A stretch of 64,000 nt of DNA from DATBAT01 sp963824805 (GTDB lineage: Bacteria > Acidobacteriota > Terriglobia > Terriglobales > Acidobacteriaceae), in contig CAWGQZ010000048.1 in the NCBI GenBank assembly GCA_963824805.1, positions 1-64,000 of the forward strand, in the 5' to 3' direction. Below are positions 60,265 to 64,000 of this stretch, in pieces; position 1 is the first letter of the stretch; every line of letters starts with the position of its first letter. Below the pieces are notes generated by a model. It was not told the origin of the DNA and did no database searches. It saw nothing but the letters and a program-made list of their open reading frames with translations. The position numbers were made by a program, and so were the translations under genes.

Positions 60265-61458
60265 TTATGCAGCCGCAACCATACCGTGCGGATCCAGCAC
60301 GAACTTCTTTGCCGCTCCTTTGTCGAAGTCTTTGTAACCTTGGACGGCTTGTTCCAGTTTTACAACGGTAACGTTGACCGCCTTGGCAATTTTGATCTTG
60401 TCATGCAGGATCGCCATCATCAACTGCCGGTTGTACTTCAGCACCGGACACTGACCGGTGGTGAAGGCGTGGGATTTCGCCCAGCCCAGTCCGATTCGAA
60501 TACTGAGATTTCCATGCTGAGCCGCCTTGTCGATTCCTCCGGGGTCGTCGGTCACATATAGACCGGGAATTCCCAGGGCGCCGCCTGCGCGGCAAATCGT
60601 CATCAGCGAATTCAGAACCGTAGCGGGCGCTTCCGTCTTGGCATCGTGGCCATGGCCGCGGGCTTCAAAGCCAACGCAATCCACGGCGCAGTCAACCTCT
60701 GGAACCTTCAGGATTTGAGCAATCTGGTCTCCGACAGATGCCTCCTTGGAAACATCGACGGTTTCGCAGCCGAAGCTCCGGGCTTGCGCCAAACGCTCGG
60801 GAATAAGATCGCCTACAATTACGACGGCGGCTCCCAGCAACTGGCAGGCGGCCGCACAGGCGAGCCCAACCGGGCCTGCTCCTGCAACATAAACCGTTGC
60901 TCCCGGGCCGACGCCCGCGCTGACCGCTCCGTGATATCCCGTGGGCAGGATGTCCGATAGACAGGTCAGGTCTTTAATCTTTGCCATGGCCTGTGCCTTG
61001 TCAGGAAATTTCAACAGATTAAAGTCGGCGTAGGGGACCATGACATAGTCCGCCTGACCGCCGACCCATCCTCCCATATCCACGTAGCCGTAAGCCGCCC
61101 CAGGGCGGGCCGGGTTCGTGTTCAAGCAGATGCCGGTGGCGCGTTCTTTGCAGTTTCGGCAACGCCCACAGGCGATGTTAAATGGCACCGAAACCAGGTC
61201 GCCAACTTTGATGAACTCTACGTCCCGTCCGGCCTCCATGACTTCACCGGTAATCTCGTGGCCCAGCACCAGCCCCTTGGGCGCGGTGGTCCGGCCGCGC
61301 ACCATATGCTGGTCGCTGCCACAAATGTTGGTGGAAACAATCTTGAGGATGACCCCGTGTTCGCATTTACGATTCCCCAGGGCGAGCTTTGGGAAATCGA
61401 TGCTCTGAATTTCGACAACGCCAGGGCCCATATACGCTACTCCGCGATTGCTTGCCAT
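60265..61458 (-). CDS. fdhA: zinc alcohol-dehydrogenase family, formaldehyde dehydrogenase (glutathione-independent)-like
   Basis: A strong AAGGAGGG site precedes ATG 61458. The 397-residue product has the catalytic zinc Cys in STNICGSDQHM and GHEITGEV, the structural zinc cluster CGRCRNCKERATGIC, the NAD fold GAGPVGLACAA and the long family-specific segment NTNPARPGAAYGYVDMGGWV. Length and order match the glutathione-independent formaldehyde dehydrogenase/formaldehyde dismutase group, which keeps NAD tightly bound. It likely detoxifies formaldehyde or small aldehydes in the cytoplasm. Dismutase activity cannot be told from dehydrogenase by sequence alone. Confidence 0.88.
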   Translation of the reverse strand: MASNRGVAYMGPGVVEIQSIDFPKLALGNRKCEHGVILKIVSTNICGSDQHMVRGRTTAPKGLVLGHEITGEVMEAGRDVEFIKVGDLVSVPFNIACGRCRNCKERATGICLNTNPARPGAAYGYVDMGGWVGGQADYVMVPYADFNLLKFPDKAQAMAKIKDLTCLSDILPTGYHGAVSAGVGPGATVYVAGAGPVGLACAAACQLLGAAVVIVGDLIPERLAQARSFGCETVDVSKEASVGDQIAQILKVPEVDCAVDCVGFEARGHGHDAKTEAPATVLNSLMTICRAGGALGIPGLYVTDDPGGIDKAAQHGNLSIRIGLGWAKSHAFTTGQCPVLKYNRQLMMAILHDKIKIAKAVNVTVVKLEQAVQGYKDFDKGAAKKFVLDPHGMVAAA

Positions 61459-61799
61459 ACGTTCACCCTCCTTGGATTTTCAGATGCCGCTTACGATTTC
61501 AGTTCAACAGATGGAAAACGGTTCCGCACTCACGACGGATTTCGCTCTTGCCGTGTCAAGCTGAGAGAGATCCATAACTACGAAATGCTAGCCGCTACGA
61601 ATTTAGCTCAACTCGCGACGGGAGTCGACAGGTACCTCTGACGGTCCCGTCAAACCGCACCCGGGGTCACGCATGGCACCAATATGCCTAAAGGCTTCCC
61701 CCCGCGCACGCAAGTCTCAAAAGGGGCTTCAGGAAATTCGGCAAACACAATGGCGATTTGCGAATGTATGATCCTAGCGCTTCTCTCAGAGGACAATTT
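61459..61799. other. intergenic stretch between divergent genes, nothing firm
   Basis: Holds the upstream regions of the formaldehyde dehydrogenase-like gene (minus) and of the exported GH-like gene (plus; AGAGGA at 61788-61793). No promoter could be placed with confidence. Confidence 0.4.
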
Positions 61800-63380
61800 A
61801 TGCAACGAAGGCGATTCATTAAAGAGCTAGGAGTTCTAGGTGCAACATCGTGCCTGGCATTGCACGGCGTCCGCGGATTTTCAGAGAGTGGGAATGCCGC
61901 GAATGCGAGCGGCGGCAAGCCCGCTCCCTCCGGGCTGACCATTCATCCCGACAATCCCAGATATTTTCTTTTCCGTGGCCGTCCTCTCGTGCTGCTCGCG
62001 GCCAGCGAGCACTACGGATCCATCGTCAACCGGCGCTTCGATTTTGAAAGCTATTTGCAGGATGCAGCTGCAAGGAAACAGACGGTCACTCGTACGTTTG
62101 CTCTCTATCGAGAGCTGCAGTCGGCAAGGAATCCTTACTCGCCACTCAAGGCCGAATCTCCCGATTACATCACGCCATGGCCACGCACCGGTCCTGGCCG
62201 CGCCCGCGACGGCGAGCTGAAGTTCGACCTTGACCACTGGAACCCCGAATACTTTGAGCGGTTGCACCGGTTTTTATCGAAGGCTTCGCAACTCGGTATC
62301 GTGGTCGAGTTGACTCTATTGAGCAATACCTACAGCGATGATTGCTGGGATTTGAATCCTCTGCGGGAAGGCAACAATCTCCAGGGTGTGGGCGATATAA
62401 AGTGGCAGGAATATCTCTCCCAACGCGATCCCAAACTTTTCGAGCGGCAAGTTTCTCACATTCGCAAGATCGCCCAGGAAACCAGCAAGTACGACAACGT
62501 CTACTACGAAATCTGCAATGAGCCCGGTGGTGGTTTCCCGAATGAACCCTCGCCCACGGAAGTAGACGAGTGGCAACAGGCAATTGCCGCAGTCTTGCGG
62601 GAGGAGATGAACAAGCTTGGCCGTACCCATCTGGTTTCGGGTCAGAATGCCTTTGCTTACGAACCAGAATTCTTTCAAGGATTCGACGCCAGCTACGCGG
62701 GAACGATGCTCGACATCGTGAATGTTCATCCTCTGCCCCACCTCACTCTTAAAGGACGTCAGTATGAGCTGGGCAATTTCATGTCGAAAGAATTGCAATT
62801 AGGCGAGTTTCGCAACTTCTTTCTGACGGCCAATAAGGAATCAAAGCCCACTGTATCCGATGAAGATAACGATGCCAGCATGTATGTAGACGATATCGGT
62901 TGGACAATTCACCGCAAACGCGCCTGGATGGCAGTGTTTTGCGGCGCGCACTATGACTTCATTGATTTTTCCATTCAGGCGCACCTCGAAGGGGGGACCA
63001 TCGAGTCACAGAACAAGATTCGCAACTGGATAAAGCACTTATCAGAATTCATTTCCAGCTTCGATTTTATCCATGCAAGCACAGAGCAAGACTGGATTGG
63101 CAGTGTCCCGGAACATACGGTCGGAGCAGGACTTTCCATTCGCGGGCGAGACTATGTCGGCTACATCGCAGATAGTCGAGAGGTGACCGAAGCGGCGGCT
63201 GGCAATCCGATCCAAGGCGAAATAACAGCTCGATTGCCCGAGGGCAACTATTCCTTGAATTTCTATTCCCCGACAACTGGGGAGAAGTTCGACTCAAGAA
63301 AGATAAAAGGTGGAGACATCAAAATTCGCGTGAATGCCTTCCAGCAGGACCTCGCATTCCGCATCACCCTTGCAAGGTAA
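61800..63380 (+). CDS. Tat-exported TIM-barrel protein of glycoside-hydrolase clan A type
   Basis: ATG 61800 with AGAGGAC upstream places a twin-arginine signal at the start (MQRRRFIKELGVLGATS). The 526-residue product reads as a (beta/alpha)8 barrel: YFLFRGRPLVLLAASEHYGS, LGIVVELTLLSNTYSD, VYYEICNEPGGGFP in which Glu241 after Asn would be the acid/base, and LDIVNVHPLPH. A second catalytic Glu could not be placed with confidence. A C-terminal beta-sandwich (GEITARLPEGNYSLNFYSPT) follows. It looks like a glycosidase of GH5-like ancestry but the exact family and sugar are unknown. Confidence 0.75.
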   Translation: MQRRRFIKELGVLGATSCLALHGVRGFSESGNAANASGGKPAPSGLTIHPDNPRYFLFRGRPLVLLAASEHYGSIVNRRFDFESYLQDAAARKQTVTRTFALYRELQSARNPYSPLKAESPDYITPWPRTGPGRARDGELKFDLDHWNPEYFERLHRFLSKASQLGIVVELTLLSNTYSDDCWDLNPLREGNNLQGVGDIKWQEYLSQRDPKLFERQVSHIRKIAQETSKYDNVYYEICNEPGGGFPNEPSPTEVDEWQQAIAAVLREEMNKLGRTHLVSGQNAFAYEPEFFQGFDASYAGTMLDIVNVHPLPHLTLKGRQYELGNFMSKELQLGEFRNFFLTANKESKPTVSDEDNDASMYVDDIGWTIHRKRAWMAVFCGAHYDFIDFSIQAHLEGGTIESQNKIRNWIKHLSEFISSFDFIHASTEQDWIGSVPEHTVGAGLSIRGRDYVGYIADSREVTEAAAGNPIQGEITARLPEGNYSLNFYSPTTGEKFDSRKIKGGDIKIRVNAFQQDLAFRITLAR

Positions 63381-63391
63381 TAGTGGTCGCA

Positions 63392-64000
63392 TTACTTGAT
63401 GTTCTGGGTTTTCCCGGATGAGCGCGACCACTCCGCAGCAGCGGTGTAGCCGGCATCGACAACCAGCGAGGTTCCCGTGATTCCGGATGATCTGTCGCCA
63501 GAGAGATAAAGGACGGCGTCGGCAATTTCCCGCGGGGAGAGCATGCGAGTCAGGGGCACCCGCTCACATCGCTCTTTCAAAGTACGGTCGGGATCAGCCG
63601 TTGTATTGGCATGCAGGCGAAGCATAGGAGTATCTGTGATCCCCGGGCACACGCAGTTCACGCGGATGCCGTCTTCCGCAAGATCGAGCGCCAGGGCCTT
63701 TGACAGCATTACGACTGCTCCCTTGGCGGCCACGTAGGCGGGGGTTCCTCTTTGCGCAACCATTCCTGACACCGACCCCATATTCACGATCGTCGGTTGC
63801 GCCGCGAGACGTAGCGCAGGTAGCAGGTATTTCACCGCCAGAAACATGGACTTCACATTGACGTCCATAACGCGGTCCCAATCCTCCCCGCTCGATTCTT
63901 CGACAGTTTTCACCATTACGATGCCGGCGTTATTTACAAGATGATCCACCTTGCGAAACCGGTCGGAGATTGTTGTCATCGTTGCACGCATTTCAGTTTC
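63392..64000 (-). CDS. short-chain dehydrogenase/reductase, 5' end cut by window edge
   Basis: The 203 codons visible cover the SDR core after the cofactor loop: HLVNNAGIVMVK, VNVKSMFLAVKYLLPAL, NMGSVSGMVAQRGTPAYVAA with Ser and Y-x-x-x-K catalytic residues, and VNCVCPGITDTPMLR, ending in SGITGTSLVVDAGYTA. The start lies beyond 64000. Classical SDR, likely NAD(P)-dependent sugar or alcohol dehydrogenase. It converges on the GH-like gene with an 11-base gap. Confidence 0.9.
   Translation of the reverse strand, partial: ETEMRATMTTISDRFRKVDHLVNNAGIVMVKTVEESSGEDWDRVMDVNVKSMFLAVKYLLPALRLAAQPTIVNMGSVSGMVAQRGTPAYVAAKGAVVMLSKALALDLAEDGIRVNCVCPGITDTPMLRLHANTTADPDRTLKERCERVPLTRMLSPREIADAVLYLSGDRSSGITGTSLVVDAGYTAAAEWSRSSGKTQNIK

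Noticed and set aside
1..64000. tRNA genes, rRNA genes, CRISPR arrays and riboswitches
   Set aside because: I looked for T-loop-like strings, regularly spaced repeats and known leader structures and saw none that held up.

Overview
The window reads as chromosomal DNA of a soil-type Acidobacteriota (class Terriglobia or a relative). The evidence is the gene families: a PadR regulator directly followed by an ADOP-type MacB/FtsX permease, serine/threonine kinase and winged-helix proteins fused to TolB-like beta-propellers, an Oar-type TonB receptor with a carboxypeptidase-like N-terminal domain, a PSD1/DUF1501 pair, and many Tat-exported or lipoprotein enzymes. No rRNA, tRNA, CRISPR array or phage module was seen. 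This assignment is inference from gene content only.

Layout. 1-0.6 kb: 3' remnant of an IS3-family element. 0.8-23 kb: a strip of mostly broken genes (vanadium haloperoxidase-like, FG-GAP protein, a tandem-domain secreted protein, HGSNAT-like acyltransferase, kinase-propeller, winged-helix-propeller, Crp/Fnr regulator, TonB receptor, ABC ATPase), with an intact DUF502 membrane protein and an intact class-V aminotransferase among them. Both sides of most frameshifts still read as conserved protein, so the breaks are either recent or sequence errors. 23.5-26.1 kb: a small unknown protein and an unusual Omp85-like barrel. 26.5-34.6 kb: amidohydrolase, a VOC-SpoIIE phosphatase fusion, and a PSD1 cytochrome/DUF1501 operon. 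35-41.5 kb: VOC protein, GH2 glycosidase, S9 peptidase, resolvase scrap, SDR.

42.1-45.3 kb: an M20 peptidase, SSS symporter and 51-residue membrane protein on the minus strand, which look like a uptake-and-hydrolysis cassette. 45.8-49.6 kb: DUF4139 protein, Tat-exported TIM-barrel isomerase, LigD-type DNA ligase. 49.8-52.8 kb: PadR-ADOP pair with a recognisable promoter/operator. 53.5-55.0 kb: HipBA toxin-antitoxin pair with an inverted-repeat operator. 55.2-58.5 kb: permease scrap, SulP transporter and alpha-carbonic anhydrase. 58.9-64 kb: DUF882 pseudogene, short TonB-domain protein, formaldehyde dehydrogenase-like enzyme, Tat-exported GH-A-like protein and an SDR cut by the window end.

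Taken together the intact genes describe a heterotroph that exports or surface-anchors hydrolases and takes up the products. The most unusual items are the Omp85-like protein with a roughly 190-residue helical insertion, the VOC-SpoIIE fusion, the tiny protein overlapping the symporter, a chimeric ORF joining an Ig-like secreted protein to a permease tail, and a three-copy dispersed repeat with paired TGTGACC iterons. I did not find a clear multi-gene system of wholly new type.
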